Positions 8,793-19,300 of a stretch of DNA of 64,000 bases are shown in pieces (positions within the stretch are counted from its first letter, which is position 1; each line of letters begins with the position of its first letter). Source of the DNA: DATKPE01 sp035524335 (GTDB lineage: Bacteria > Bacteroidota > Ignavibacteria > UBA10030 > SZUA-254); assembly GCA_035524335.1 (NCBI GenBank), contig DATKPE010000003.1, forward strand, positions 1-64,000. The letters are read 5' to 3'. The translations under genes and the position numbers were made by a program. Under the pieces are notes generated by a model that had not been told where the DNA came from, ran no database searches, and saw only the letters and a program-made list of their open reading frames with translations.

Positions 8793-11240
8793 ATGTCCAG
8801 CCGCTTCCCTGCTGTAATTCTGATCCTCTGTCTTCTGCCGGCCTCCCTGAATGCTCAGTGGCAATCGGCGGGCGCCGTCTCTTCCTGGAAGAAAACCGCC
8901 GCCGGTCTCATCCTCCAGCTTCCGCCGGCGGCTCTCGAGATTCAGATCGTCACCCCGGCGGTCGTCCGCGTTCGTTTTTCACCCACCGGCCGCTTTACGT
9001 CAGACAGTTCCTGGGCGGTCATCGGCAGGCCCGGGACGCCCGAATTCCGAGCTGAAGAAACCCCCACGCACATCCGCATCCTGACCGGCGATCTGCGGCT
9101 GGATATCGGAAAGTCACCCTGCCGCCTCTCGGTCTCGACAGCAGACGGAACATTTCTCTTCGCCGACGATACGCTCCGGGGAACCGGCTGGTCAGGATCC
9201 GCGGTCACCGTCTGGAAACAGATTTCCGCCGGAGAACATTTTTACGGTCTCGGGGAAAAATCGAACGCCTTCGAAAAGTCGGGTTCCGCTCTCTCCATGT
9301 GGAATTCAGACATCCCGGCGTACTCGGAGAATACCGATCCGCTCTACCAGGATATTCCTTTCTACTACGCAATCCGGGATTCCCTTTCGTACGGCGTGTT
9401 CCTCGACAATCCCTCCTTTTCACACTTCATATTTGGCAAGGAAGACCGCTCGCTCGCCTCGTTCGGCGTTTCCGGCGGCGATCTCAACTACTATCTGATC
9501 TACGGCCCTTCACCGAGGGAGGTCCTGCGCCGGTTCACCGACCTGACCGGTAGAATGCACCTTCCGCCGCTCTGGAGCCTCGGCTATCAGCAGTGCCGGT
9601 GGAGCTATTATCCCGAACGGCGCGTGCGGGAAATCGCATCGACGTTCCGGTCGAAGAAAATTCCGTGCGATGCGATCTACCTCGATATCCATTACATGGA
9701 CGGGTACCGGGTCTTCACCTGGGATACGGCCAGATTTCCCTCCCCCTCCGCGATGGTTGCGGACCTCAAAAAGGACGGCTTCAAGACCGTCGTTATCATC
9801 GATCCCGGCATCAAGGCGGATTCGTCCTATTCCGCATACCGCGACGGGGAACGGAACCGGGTTTTTGTCCAGAACGCCGACGGATCGGAGTTCATCGGAA
9901 AAGTCTGGCCCGGTGACTGTGTGTTCCCCGATTTTACGCGCGCCTCCGCCCGCAGCTGGTGGGGCTCTCTCTACGAGGGCCTCATCGCGGCCGGCGTCCG
10001 AGGATTCTGGAACGACATGAACGAGCCTTCCGTCTTCGACGGGCCGCAAAAAACATTTCCGTTGAATGCCCGCGCTGACGACCACGGCATTCCTTCCGAT
10101 CACGCCGCTACCCATAATGTGTACGGCATGCAGATGGTCCGCGCGACATATGAAGGTGTCCGGCGCCTCCGCCCGGACGAACGGCCCTTTGTCCTTACCA
10201 GAGCCAATTATGCAGGCGGTCAGCGGTACTCCGCCGCCTGGACCGGCGACAACGTCTCCAGCTGGGAACATCTCAGGCTCGGCATCAGGATCTGCCTCGG
10301 CATGAGCATCTGCGGCCAGCCCTTCACCGGAACCGACATCGGCGGTTTCATCGGCATGCCGACCGGTGAACTTTATGCCCGATGGCTCGAATTCGGCGTT
10401 TTCTCCCCGCTTATGCGGAGCCATGCCGAGATCAACAGCCCGAACAAAGAACCGTGGGAGTACGGTCCCGACTTCGAAGCGGTGAACCGGAAAACCATCG
10501 AACTGCGCTATCAGCTCCTCCCCTACATTTATTCGGCGTTCAGAAATTCTGCCGAAACCGGCGACGCCATCATGCGACCGCTGGTCTTCGATTATCCGGC
10601 AGATCCCCGGACCGCCCTGTGTGACGATGAGTTCATGTTCGGAATTGCTCTCCTCGCCGCCCCGGTGACCGAGCCGGGCCAGTCGGCACGCACCGTCTAT
10701 CTCCCCGCGGGAACCTGGTACGATTTCCATACCGGCAACCGGACCGCCGGAGGCGCTGAGGTGACCTCTGCGGCGCCGATCGGCAGGATACCCGTCTTTG
10801 TCAAAGCCGGCACCATCGTCCCGACACAGCCTGCGGAGCAGTACGTGGGCGAAAAACCGCCCGACCGGATAACGCTGACGGTCTACCCCGACCGGGGAAC
10901 AGCAGAGGGAGCGCTCTACGAGGACGACGGGATTTCGTTCGATTATATGAATGGGAATTACGCGGAAAGAACGGTCCATCTCGGAAGCGGGGCCGCTTCC
11001 GATACGCTTGCACTGAGCGAGCCATCCGGGACGTACACCCCGCCTCCCCGTCTCCTAGAATTCCGGATCCTCGGGAGAGATTCCGTTCCCCCGTCGGTGA
11101 GGCGGGGATCATCCCCCTTCCGGCAGATGACCGGCAGATCTGCGGGAGAGGAAGGATGGGAATTCCGCCCGGCGGAGCATGAGTTGATTCTCCGGGTCCG
11201 GGACAGTTTCCGGCATGAAGTATTTCTGATCGGCCGTTGA
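8793..11240 (+). CDS. secreted GH31 alpha-glucosidase
   Basis: 815 residues with a Sec signal peptide (about 1-22, ending LNA). The layout is the usual GH31 one: N-terminal beta-sandwich, (beta/alpha)8 barrel, then C-terminal beta domains. The nucleophile is Asp408 in the family signature WNDMNEPSVF, and the likely acid/base is Asp486 in TGDNVSSW. The region GTDIGGF and the stretch ending MRSH also match GH31. The family removes terminal alpha-linked glucose (or xylose in some subfamilies) from oligosaccharides; alpha-glucosidase is the best call given the aligned amylase and phosphorylase genes. It should act in the periplasm or on the surface. Its stop is 7 bp from the convergent phosphorylase stop. 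Confidence 0.93.
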   Translation: MSSRFPAVILILCLLPASLNAQWQSAGAVSSWKKTAAGLILQLPPAALEIQIVTPAVVRVRFSPTGRFTSDSSWAVIGRPGTPEFRAEETPTHIRILTGDLRLDIGKSPCRLSVSTADGTFLFADDTLRGTGWSGSAVTVWKQISAGEHFYGLGEKSNAFEKSGSALSMWNSDIPAYSENTDPLYQDIPFYYAIRDSLSYGVFLDNPSFSHFIFGKEDRSLASFGVSGGDLNYYLIYGPSPREVLRRFTDLTGRMHLPPLWSLGYQQCRWSYYPERRVREIASTFRSKKIPCDAIYLDIHYMDGYRVFTWDTARFPSPSAMVADLKKDGFKTVVIIDPGIKADSSYSAYRDGERNRVFVQNADGSEFIGKVWPGDCVFPDFTRASARSWWGSLYEGLIAAGVRGFWNDMNEPSVFDGPQKTFPLNARADDHGIPSDHAATHNVYGMQMVRATYEGVRRLRPDERPFVLTRANYAGGQRYSAAWTGDNVSSWEHLRLGIRICLGMSICGQPFTGTDIGGFIGMPTGELYARWLEFGVFSPLMRSHAEINSPNKEPWEYGPDFEAVNRKTIELRYQLLPYIYSAFRNSAETGDAIMRPLVFDYPADPRTALCDDEFMFGIALLAAPVTEPGQSARTVYLPAGTWYDFHTGNRTAGGAEVTSAAPIGRIPVFVKAGTIVPTQPAEQYVGEKPPDRITLTVYPDRGTAEGALYEDDGISFDYMNGNYAERTVHLGSGAASDTLALSEPSGTYTPPPRLLEFRILGRDSVPPSVRRGSSPFRQMTGRSAGEEGWEFRPAEHELILRVRDSFRHEVFLIGR

Positions 11241-11247
11241 ACGCCGT

Positions 11248-13404
11248 CTACTGCTTTCCCGGAAAATAATACTTCCGGGAGTACTCCATCACCATCCGGT
11301 GCGTGTTATAAACTGGTATGATGGTCTGGAGAGCGCTCCTGACCCTCGCAATCCATTTCTTCGGAATCCCGGATTTATCGGTATCGTAGAACGCAGGGAT
11401 GAGATCCTTACTGAGAACGGTGTAGAGAGCGTCTGCGTCCCGTTTGTCGATCTCTTCCTGGGTCATCCCTTCATCCGATTTTGCCCCGAACGCCCAGCCG
11501 TTCTTGCCGTTGTAGGCCTCCGCCCACCAGCCGTCCAGGATACTGCAGTGCAGTCCGAGATTGATGGCGATCTTTTCCCCGCTCGTGCCGCTCGCTTCGA
11601 GCGGCCGCCGCGGTGTATTCAGCCAGACGTCACAGCCCGACACGAGCGTGCGCGCGACGTTCATGTCGTAATTCTCGACAAAGACGACCTTGCCGTGGAA
11701 GGGATGATCCTTGGTAATCTCGATGATTTTCCGGAGAAACGCTTTTCCGTCGCTGTCGCGCGGATGGGCTTTACCGGCAAAGATCAGCTGGAGCGGACGC
11801 TGGGGATCGTTGAAGAGATCGATGGCCCGCTGGAGGTTGGAAAAAATGAGCGGCGCCCGTTTATACGGTGCAAACCGCCGTGCATATCCGATCGTGAGCG
11901 CATCGAAGGAAAAAAGGTGATACAGTGCATCGTGACCCGTCACGGCGCCGACCGTCATCTGCCGCGCGGCGCGGGTCCGCAGAAATTCGAGCATCTGCCG
12001 CCTCAGCTGATAGCGGAGCGACCAGAGTTCCTCATCCGACACAATCGTCGGATCTGCGACATGGTGCCAGAATTTTTCGTCGTGCAGGTGTTCCTTCCAT
12101 CCGTGGGAATTATGGCGCTCCCAGAAGTCCCATGAGGTGCGCGATGCCCAGGTCGGGATATGGACGCCGTTGGTGATATACCCGATCGGGACGGCACTCG
12201 TCCCGAGGGAGGGATAGAGATCCTTCCACATCTCCCGGGACACCTCGCCGTGGATCCTGCTCACGCCGTTCGCTCCCCGGGATAATTTCAGGCCGAGGAC
12301 GGTCATGGTGAATTCGCCCGGGTCTTTCTCGCCGGGGATGTTGCCGTATGCCATGAGGTCCGCGATCGTCAGTTCCATCGCCTCGGCGTACGGTTTCATG
12401 GTGAATTCGAACAGGTCGGTCGGGAACCGGTCATGCCCTGCGGGGACCGGGGTATGGGTCGTGAAGATGCACTGTCCGCGGACCTTCTTTTCGGCCGCAC
12501 TCTTCCGTTCACCCCGATCGAGTTGTTCGCGGAGGAGTTCCAGCGTCAGAAATGCCGCATGTCCCTCGTTCATATGAAACACCGTCGGGGAGAGTCCGAG
12601 GGCGCGGATGAACCGGACGCCGCCGATGCCGAGGACGATTTCCTGGCGAATGCGGGTGTTCATGTCGCCGCCGTAGGCGAGCCCGGTGAGGCCGCGGAAA
12701 TCGGTGTCGTTGTTCGGGACGTCGGTATCGAGAAGATAGACGGTCGAGCGTCCGACTTCAACCTTCCAGCCCTGAAAATATACGATGCTGTTCCCGATGG
12801 CCACATTGCAGAGCACCGGCTTTCCCGCCTTGTTCGTCACCAGCTCGACCGGGACGGTGGCCGGATTGGTGGAAGGATAGTGCTCCACCTGCATGCCGTT
12901 CTGGTCGACTTTCTGCTGGAAATATCCCTGGCGGTAAAACAATCCGATCCCGACAAACGGGATTGCAAGATCGCTCGCCGATTTTACATGATCCCCGGCA
13001 AGAATGCCGAGTCCCCCCGAATAGAACGGGAGACATTCATGGAAACCGAACTCCGCGCAGAAGTAGGCAACGAGATCGTTCTTTCCGATGTGGGTATGTT
13101 CCCGGCGGACAACCGGCGTCTGCCGCATGTACTCCTGAAATGTCGCGACTGCATGGACAACCCTGTCGAAGAACGCCTTATCGCCGAGACGTGCCGTAAG
13201 TTCCGACTCTGAAACTTCCGCCAGAACGGCAACCGGGTTGTGATTGGAATTCTCCCACAACAGGGGAGAAAGCTCCTCGAACACCCTCTGCGCCGGGGGA
13301 TTCCAGCTCCACCACAGATTCCGCGCCAGACTGTGGAGGTGTGTGATGAGATCGGGACTCCGGGGCGCCGCCCCGTCCCTGGATTTCGCTGTCTGCTTGC
13401 TCAT
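11248..13404 (-). CDS. glgP: alpha-glucan (glycogen/maltodextrin) phosphorylase, GT35 short type
   Basis: 718 residues from the ATG at 13404; the 24 in-frame codons upstream cover the candidate promoter and are not coding. The N-terminal region (LARNLWWSWNPPAQRVFEEL) is typical of the alpha-glucan phosphorylase subfamily that starts with a DUF3417-like domain. The substrate region HMNEGHAAFL and the pyridoxal-phosphate site EASGTSGEK (Lys611) followed by NLGLHCSILDGWW identify GT35. The enzyme releases glucose-1-phosphate from alpha-1,4-glucans in the cytoplasm. Together with secreted GH13 and GH31 and the MsmX-like ATPase it forms a partial starch/maltodextrin pathway, though it may equally serve stored glycogen. 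Confidence 0.93.
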   Translation of the reverse strand: MSKQTAKSRDGAAPRSPDLITHLHSLARNLWWSWNPPAQRVFEELSPLLWENSNHNPVAVLAEVSESELTARLGDKAFFDRVVHAVATFQEYMRQTPVVRREHTHIGKNDLVAYFCAEFGFHECLPFYSGGLGILAGDHVKSASDLAIPFVGIGLFYRQGYFQQKVDQNGMQVEHYPSTNPATVPVELVTNKAGKPVLCNVAIGNSIVYFQGWKVEVGRSTVYLLDTDVPNNDTDFRGLTGLAYGGDMNTRIRQEIVLGIGGVRFIRALGLSPTVFHMNEGHAAFLTLELLREQLDRGERKSAAEKKVRGQCIFTTHTPVPAGHDRFPTDLFEFTMKPYAEAMELTIADLMAYGNIPGEKDPGEFTMTVLGLKLSRGANGVSRIHGEVSREMWKDLYPSLGTSAVPIGYITNGVHIPTWASRTSWDFWERHNSHGWKEHLHDEKFWHHVADPTIVSDEELWSLRYQLRRQMLEFLRTRAARQMTVGAVTGHDALYHLFSFDALTIGYARRFAPYKRAPLIFSNLQRAIDLFNDPQRPLQLIFAGKAHPRDSDGKAFLRKIIEITKDHPFHGKVVFVENYDMNVARTLVSGCDVWLNTPRRPLEASGTSGEKIAINLGLHCSILDGWWAEAYNGKNGWAFGAKSDEGMTQEEIDKRDADALYTVLSKDLIPAFYDTDKSGIPKKWIARVRSALQTIIPVYNTHRMVMEYSRKYYFPGKQ

Positions 13405-13434
13405 TGTCGGCTCGTATTGTTGAAATAATGTCGA

Positions 13435-13465
13435 CAAATGTATAAAAAATAAATTGATTCTCAAA
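13435..13465 (-). promoter_or_regulatory. Bacteroidota-type promoter for glgP
   Basis: On the minus strand TTTG (13462-13465), a 19-bp A/T-rich spacer, and TACATTTG (13435-13442) match the -33 TTTG / -7 TAnnTTTG consensus exactly. The -7 element is 30 bp upstream of the phosphorylase start codon, giving a short leader. The remaining divergent spacer to 13635 shows nothing else recognisable. Confidence 0.65.
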
Positions 13466-13635
13466 GCGTACCGCACGACCAGACGGAACGCGGGTTCCAG
13501 GGACCTCCATCCTTCTTGGTCTTGCGGATTATTTTTTGTACGTTCGGTGAGTGAAACGATCCTTTTGCTCCGTGGAGTTCATTCCCCGACCCGCGCGCGG
13601 TTTCTTTTCCCGCGCCGGCATCCCATGACCCGCAG

Positions 13636-15096
13636 ATGATCTCCCCTCTCACGCTCCTCAGGCGAAACATCTACGGGTGCACCGTCGCCTGTCTCTCCCT
13701 GATCGCCCTCCTCCTCAGACTCTATCAGCTCGATGCACAGAGTCTCTGGAACGATGAGATGTTCACCATGCAGGTTGCCGGGCTCCCCTTCGGCGGTATC
13801 CGGGAATGTCTGAGTGTCTCGTACCATCATCCGCCGCTCTTTTTTTACGCCACGGCCGCGGTCATCCGCTGGCTCGGCACGTCGGCCTGGTCGCTCCGGC
13901 TTCTTCCGGCCCTGTGCGGCGCCGCAACCGTCCCGCTTCTCGCCGTTCTCGGAGACAGGCTGTACCGCCGGCCGGCCGGCCTCCTCGCCGGACTGATCTG
14001 CCTCGTGTCGCCGTTCCATCTCGCCTATTCCCAGGAGGCCAGACCGTATGCGCTTGCGGGTTTCCTCGCCCTTCTCAGCGCCGGACTCTTTCTTCTCCTC
14101 CGCCGCAGGTGGAGCACCTCCTCCGCGGTCGGGCTCCTCCTTGCAGACATCGCGCTCCTCTATTCCCACCACTGGGGAGTTTTCGTCGTCGCCGCTGAGG
14201 CTCTCATCGCCTTTCTTGTCCCGTCCGGGGAGCCGAAATTCCGGAACCGGTTCGCGCTTCTGCTCACCGGAACAGTATTGTTGTATCTCCCCGGAATTTC
14301 CCTGGCGGCGCATCAGGCCGGCACCGGAATGCATGACGGATGGACCTGGGTCGATCCGCCCGGACCCATGAACCTGATCAACACCTTCCGGGCCTTCAGC
14401 GGCAGTTATTTCAGGATGGCCACGTCCGTCTTCATGACGGGAGGACCGATCGGAACGGTCGCAATGGGATCGCTTCTCATTCTCCTCGGGACCGCTATCC
14501 TCCCCCTCCTGCGCGGGCAGGCCGCATACCTGGTTCCCGGTGCATTGCTCCTCCTCCTGATTCTGCTTCTGCCCTTCGGCGTGTCGTTCTTCCGGCCGGA
14601 GATTTTTGTCTGGTTCCGGTACACCTTCATCGCCTTCCCCCTTTTCTGCCTCCTCCTCGGTGCGATCGCGGCAGAGGCCCGGTCTCCCGGAGCGGCTGCG
14701 GCGTCCCTGTTTGTTTTTCTGCTGACGGAGGGATTCGGGACAACGATTTATTTCAGCGGGTGGAGCAAGAGCAATGTGCAGGAGGTCTGCGATTATGTCG
14801 CCTCAACGGCCCCTCCGGAGACGGATTTCATCATCCGGCCTGCATCGTTCGCGCCGTTGTTCGGTTATTACTACCGCGGGCGAATTCCGCAGACCGACGA
14901 GGCGTACCTCGACCAGCCGCTCGGCGAAGTTGTCGATACCGCCCGGTCCTTTGTCTACGTTTCGCTCGATGTACCGAACCCGATCCGGGATTACATGAAC
15001 GGGCATTTCCGGATCGTCGCCCGGCGTCTGTTTCCCGGAGAGGCACATCTCGGATGGTGGGTGTGCATCTACGCACAGCCTCCCGACAGCGATTGA
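13636..15096 (+). CDS. GT39/ArnT-like polytopic membrane glycosyltransferase
   Basis: 486 residues with about ten hydrophobic segments. After the first membrane span comes the conserved LWNDEMFTM motif; its Asp-Glu pair in the first periplasmic loop is characteristic of the PMT/ArnT/GT83 dolichyl- or undecaprenyl-phosphate-sugar transferases. The pattern YSQEARPYALAGFLALL is also standard for this bacterial family. Such enzymes move a sugar from a lipid-phosphate donor to a lipid, protein or glycan on the outer face of the inner membrane. The substrate is not predictable. It is convergent with the GT2 gene (6 bp apart), so it is a neighbour rather than an operon partner. No strong ribosome-binding site precedes the ATG, which is the first start in the frame. 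Confidence 0.85.
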   Translation: MISPLTLLRRNIYGCTVACLSLIALLLRLYQLDAQSLWNDEMFTMQVAGLPFGGIRECLSVSYHHPPLFFYATAAVIRWLGTSAWSLRLLPALCGAATVPLLAVLGDRLYRRPAGLLAGLICLVSPFHLAYSQEARPYALAGFLALLSAGLFLLLRRRWSTSSAVGLLLADIALLYSHHWGVFVVAAEALIAFLVPSGEPKFRNRFALLLTGTVLLYLPGISLAAHQAGTGMHDGWTWVDPPGPMNLINTFRAFSGSYFRMATSVFMTGGPIGTVAMGSLLILLGTAILPLLRGQAAYLVPGALLLLLILLLPFGVSFFRPEIFVWFRYTFIAFPLFCLLLGAIAAEARSPGAAAASLFVFLLTEGFGTTIYFSGWSKSNVQEVCDYVASTAPPETDFIIRPASFAPLFGYYYRGRIPQTDEAYLDQPLGEVVDTARSFVYVSLDVPNPIRDYMNGHFRIVARRLFPGEAHLGWWVCIYAQPPDSD

Positions 15097-15102
15097 CGCG
15101 GG

Positions 15103-16383
15103 TTACTTCACGTTCGGCTGGACATCAAACCTCACCGTCTTCACCCACGTCCGTTTTTCCTTTTTGATCAGATCCAGATAGATCGCTTTTCCGACGATGT
15201 AGATCCAGAACTGACAGTAGGTGAAATACATGACGAAGGTGAGGAGCACATTCTTCGTTTTGTCCTCCCGGTCGTAGGACAATGCGAGGAGGATTTCGAG
15301 GTGAAAGAGAACGAGGGCCACGAGCCAGACCGTGGTGTACGGTCCCGGAAGCGTGATGGAGACGACGTTGAAGAGGCCGAGGAGAAAGAGGGCGTCCGAA
15401 CTGACGATCGCGACGAGAAACACGTAATAGAGCGAGAGGAGGTAGAGGAGTTCGACGGCGAGAAACTTGTTCTTGAAGGCCGATATTTCCCTGATGAATT
15501 TTTTCCCGACGTAATTGTTGCCCCGCACCCAGCGGGTCCGCTGTTTGATCCAGACCTTCCATGATTCCGGTTCCTGTTCGTAGGTGACCGAATACGGAAC
15601 GAACTTGATGCGGAATCCCTCCATGTAGATCCGGATCGAGAGCTCCGAATCTTCCGTGATCGCGTCCTCGTCCCACCCCTTCAGCTTGTCGAGCAGTTCG
15701 CGCCGGATGACGAGATTCGTTCCCGGAAGGGTCGAGATCTTGAAGAGGAGCCATCGGCCCGCCTGAAGCATGTTCTGAAAGCTGAGCGTCTCGATGTTGA
15801 TGAAGCGTGTGAGGAAGTTCCTGTTTTTATTGACGGTGCGGAATTTTCCGAGGACCCCGCCGAGGGATGGGTCAATGAGAAGCTGGGCCATCAGATACTT
15901 GAGCGCGTGCGGATGGGGCGTGTTGTCCGCATCATAGACGGCGATGAAGCGCGCGTCGGTCTGACGGAGACCGATGTTCAGTGCGCGTGATTTTCCCTTC
16001 CCCCCCTCGCCCTGCGGGACATTGTAGAGCCGGACGCGCGGATCGCGCCGTGCGAACTCCGCGACGATATCCGCCGTGCCGTCGGTCGATCCGTCGTTGA
16101 TCACCAGGATGTCGAGGCACTCGGGGGGATATTCCAGACGGGTCATTGCATCGACCGTATAGCCGATCACCTTTTCCTCGTTGTGGGCGGGGATGAGGAC
16201 CGAAACTTTCGGATACTCGAAGGTCATTCCGTCGATCCGCTTTTTTTCCTTCCGGGAGTTCCGGTAATGAAAGAAGCCCGCCAGCGTCAGAATCAGCTGG
16301 TAGGCGATCATGAACCAGATCATGATGACCGAAATGAGGAAAACGATGCTGAGATCAAGTTCGAGAAGCGACTGGCTGGGCAT
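15103..16383 (-). CDS. processive GT2 membrane glycosyltransferase (BcsA/PgaC/HasA-like)
   Basis: 426 residues from the ATG at 16383; the frame continues upstream inside the previous gene, but that part is out of frame with the upstream protein and is not real. An N-terminal membrane span (about 12-35) precedes a GT-A domain with VSVLIPAHNEE, the nucleotide-binding VINDGSTDGT, the DxD-type AVYDADN, the acceptor-site TED (ITEDSEL) and the QxxRW motif (KQRTRWVRGN) that marks processive synthases such as those for cellulose, poly-N-acetylglucosamine and hyaluronan. Three or four C-terminal membrane spans follow. The start lies 2 bp after the stop of the deacetylase/hydrolase gene, so translation is likely coupled. 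No PilZ domain is seen. Confidence 0.9.
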   Translation of the reverse strand: MPSQSLLELDLSIVFLISVIMIWFMIAYQLILTLAGFFHYRNSRKEKKRIDGMTFEYPKVSVLIPAHNEEKVIGYTVDAMTRLEYPPECLDILVINDGSTDGTADIVAEFARRDPRVRLYNVPQGEGGKGKSRALNIGLRQTDARFIAVYDADNTPHPHALKYLMAQLLIDPSLGGVLGKFRTVNKNRNFLTRFINIETLSFQNMLQAGRWLLFKISTLPGTNLVIRRELLDKLKGWDEDAITEDSELSIRIYMEGFRIKFVPYSVTYEQEPESWKVWIKQRTRWVRGNNYVGKKFIREISAFKNKFLAVELLYLLSLYYVFLVAIVSSDALFLLGLFNVVSITLPGPYTTVWLVALVLFHLEILLALSYDREDKTKNVLLTFVMYFTYCQFWIYIVGKAIYLDLIKKEKRTWVKTVRFDVQPNVK

Positions 16384-16385
16384 GG

Positions 16386-19300
16386 TCAGGCAAGATCGTC
16401 GTGTGAGCGGGATAACCGGACGACGGAATAGAATGTCAGCAGCGCCGCTCCGGAGAGCATGCCGAATCCGACAATGATCCAGGACGACCAGAAGCTGGTA
16501 ATGTCGACGCCGTACGAAACGCTGGTCTCCAGCACCGCGATGACGGTATGGGATCCGGGGGGAAAGATCAGACTGAACCGGCGATATCCCTCCAGCGGTT
16601 CGGCGGTGATTTCCTTTCCGTCGAGAAAGACCGCGAACGGCCGGTGGCTGAAGGATGCGATACAGCGGGTGGAGGACCAATAGCCGAAATTGACGCTCCG
16701 GCTGGAGGTGGTCAGACTGGTCAGTCTGCCCGTGATCGACAGCAGTTTTCCCCCGGTCGGCCGGGAAGAAAATGGATCACCGGCGTGCAGTTCCGCCGTC
16801 AGGGTATGTTCCCCGGGGGGTATGAGAAATGAACCGCGGTCCGACGTGATCCGGTCCCCCGTTTCCATTCTGAGCGCGGCATAGGCGGGTGAAAGCTCCA
16901 TCACCACAGGGAAGGGCGAGCTGAGGCGCCAGCCGCCCGGGATCCGGAGGAGCTTCGCACGGGCGGATGCGGCATAGGGAATCATCCGGAGATCCTGCGG
17001 GCGGACGCTCGATTCGGAATAGACGGAAAACCGGTCTGCGCCGAGCGCGGCGGCATGGGCAAGCTGATACGCCTCGATGCCGGTCTGGACGAGGGTCGGA
17101 AACGCCGTTTCCTTCTTCTCGGGCCGGTAGGAAAGAATATTGAGATCGAGCATGAAATCCTTCCCGGGAAGAATCAGCGTCCGGTACCGCTGTCCCATCG
17201 CATTGTACCGGCGGGGATCCTTATCCCATTCCGACTGCGGGTCCTCCACCTGGAGCGTAAAATTGTACCTCCCCATGAGCTGGATGATGCGGGAGATGTC
17301 GACGCCGTGATTCGGCCGGAGCTTCGGACTGCCGAGGTTGTCCATCGCCGTCACGATGATATCGAGGTGCGGTTTGGCGGCCCTCAGCTGGGTGAGCATC
17401 TGGAGAAATTCCTCATGAAGGCGGGTGAGGACATCGACGCGGAAATCCTCGAACTGTTTCCACGCCACCGGGTTCGTCTTCCAGAACGAGGGCGAGAGCG
17501 GATCGAGGATCTGCGCCGGGTCATACCCGTACTTCTTCCGGAAGAGCTCGCGGGCGGAAGGATGCATGGGCGTCAGCAGTTTCGGATCGCGCGGGCCGTC
17601 GCCCGCGTCGAAATAGAGTTCCGCGATGTTGACCCCGTCCCAGTCGTATTTCCGGAGAAAATCGGTAAAGACGTTCTTCACCGCCGCGAGACACTCGGGA
17701 CTGGTCAGGGCGACGGGATACCTCCATGAGGGCCGGATCGCCTCCCCCTTGTAATTCTGCTCCTGCCATTCCGGATGCTCCGTCCAGAATTTTTCCGAAA
17801 CCTGCGGAGGGTCGAGCCAGGCGTAGACGAGAATGCCGTTTGCGTGACAGAGGGAGATCAGCCTGCCGTAGTTGTAGGTCCAGGTCGGATACTGGTGCCA
17901 GCCGACCACGTGGACGATCCGGACACCGTCGGCGGTCCAGCGTTTGACGAGATCCTCGATGCTCATGTTGTGCCGGTATCCGTCGTCGAAATAGACTTCC
18001 AGATTGTCGCGGCGGAGTATCGGGGCAAGAAGGAAATATTTCCGGATATATTCGAATAGGTAGGGGAACCGGCTGTACCCGCCGTTGCTCACCGGATCGA
18101 ACCTGATTCCGAAATAGATGAATTTCCCCTTCCCGTAGGTCCGCCCCATCACGACCGGCGCATCGGTCTTTTCATCGGCGCAGAAGACTTCATCCGATCG
18201 TTCGACATCGAACCGACTCATGATGTCGGATCTGTTGAGCACAAGAGGATCCTCGGGAAACAGACGGTCGCGCATCCGTTCGATCTTGATCGTACTGCTG
18301 GCAAATTTCACCCCGAGCTCTTCCGCAAGACCGTTCTTGCCGTCCGTGATCAGATTTCCACCGTTCTCGAGGAACAGCACCACCTTGTCATAATCGGTGT
18401 TGGCAAGATGTTCCACCGTGTTATACGGAACGATCAGCAGGTTATACGGGGTAAGATCGGCGATCGAATCCCCCGCCATGGTATCGACCTGAATATTGAG
18501 GGAATTGAATGCGGACGCAAAGCTGGCCTGGTCGTTCGCCGCGGCGCCGCGGAGATGCCTGTCCCAGACCAGCGCGACCCTCGCCTCCGAGAGCGATCGT
18601 TCACCGGCGAACATGTTCTCCCAGAGCGATTTCACCTGGAGCGACATGTTTTCAGCGAACCCGAGTTCCGTCTGGCGGTATTCCGACGGCTCGGCAATAT
18701 AGATCTGTCCGTCGGGAACCGAGACGAACTTCTGCACCGCGCCCGAGATGCGGTCCTTCGATATTTCCCAGCGGTCGACCTTCCCATCCGGCCTCAGCCA
18801 CGTCTCCCGCAGATACTGCCCGTCCAGCCGGAGCGTAATCGAATCGTCCCCGGTGGCGACGATATGGTCCGGAAGGTGAACGACATTGTTTTCATTCTTC
18901 ACATCCATGAAGGTGTACCCGAGATCCTGGATGCTGTCGACATATTCCTCCATGTAGCGCTGATCGATGAAGGGATGGATGAAGCAGGAGGCGAAGCCGT
19001 CGCGGACATTCAGCTGAGCGCGGGCCCCGCGGATCAGCGCATGGACGGCTTTCTCCTCCACATCGGCATTGCTGTCGAGGGGAATGTAGCCGAGATTCTC
19101 CGGCAGAATCCGCTGTCCGAAGAGATCCTTTTCGATGATATAGGGAAAATACTGGCTGTAATCGGAGTTATCGATGACGAGCCGCTGTTCCATCGCGGTG
19201 CTGAAGAATTCCGGAAAGACGGAATAGTCGAGCTGTGAGGCGGTGTAATGCGGGGTTTCCCAGATGAGCGGAAAGATGTCGTTTTTCCAGCACTCCTCCA

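Noticed and set aside
9510..10979. 489-codon minus-strand ORF
   Set aside because: It is antisense to the GH31 gene and has no domain evidence.
13440..13635. possible tRNA fragment around the GGGTTCCAG text
   Set aside because: There is no acceptor stem or cloverleaf around it.
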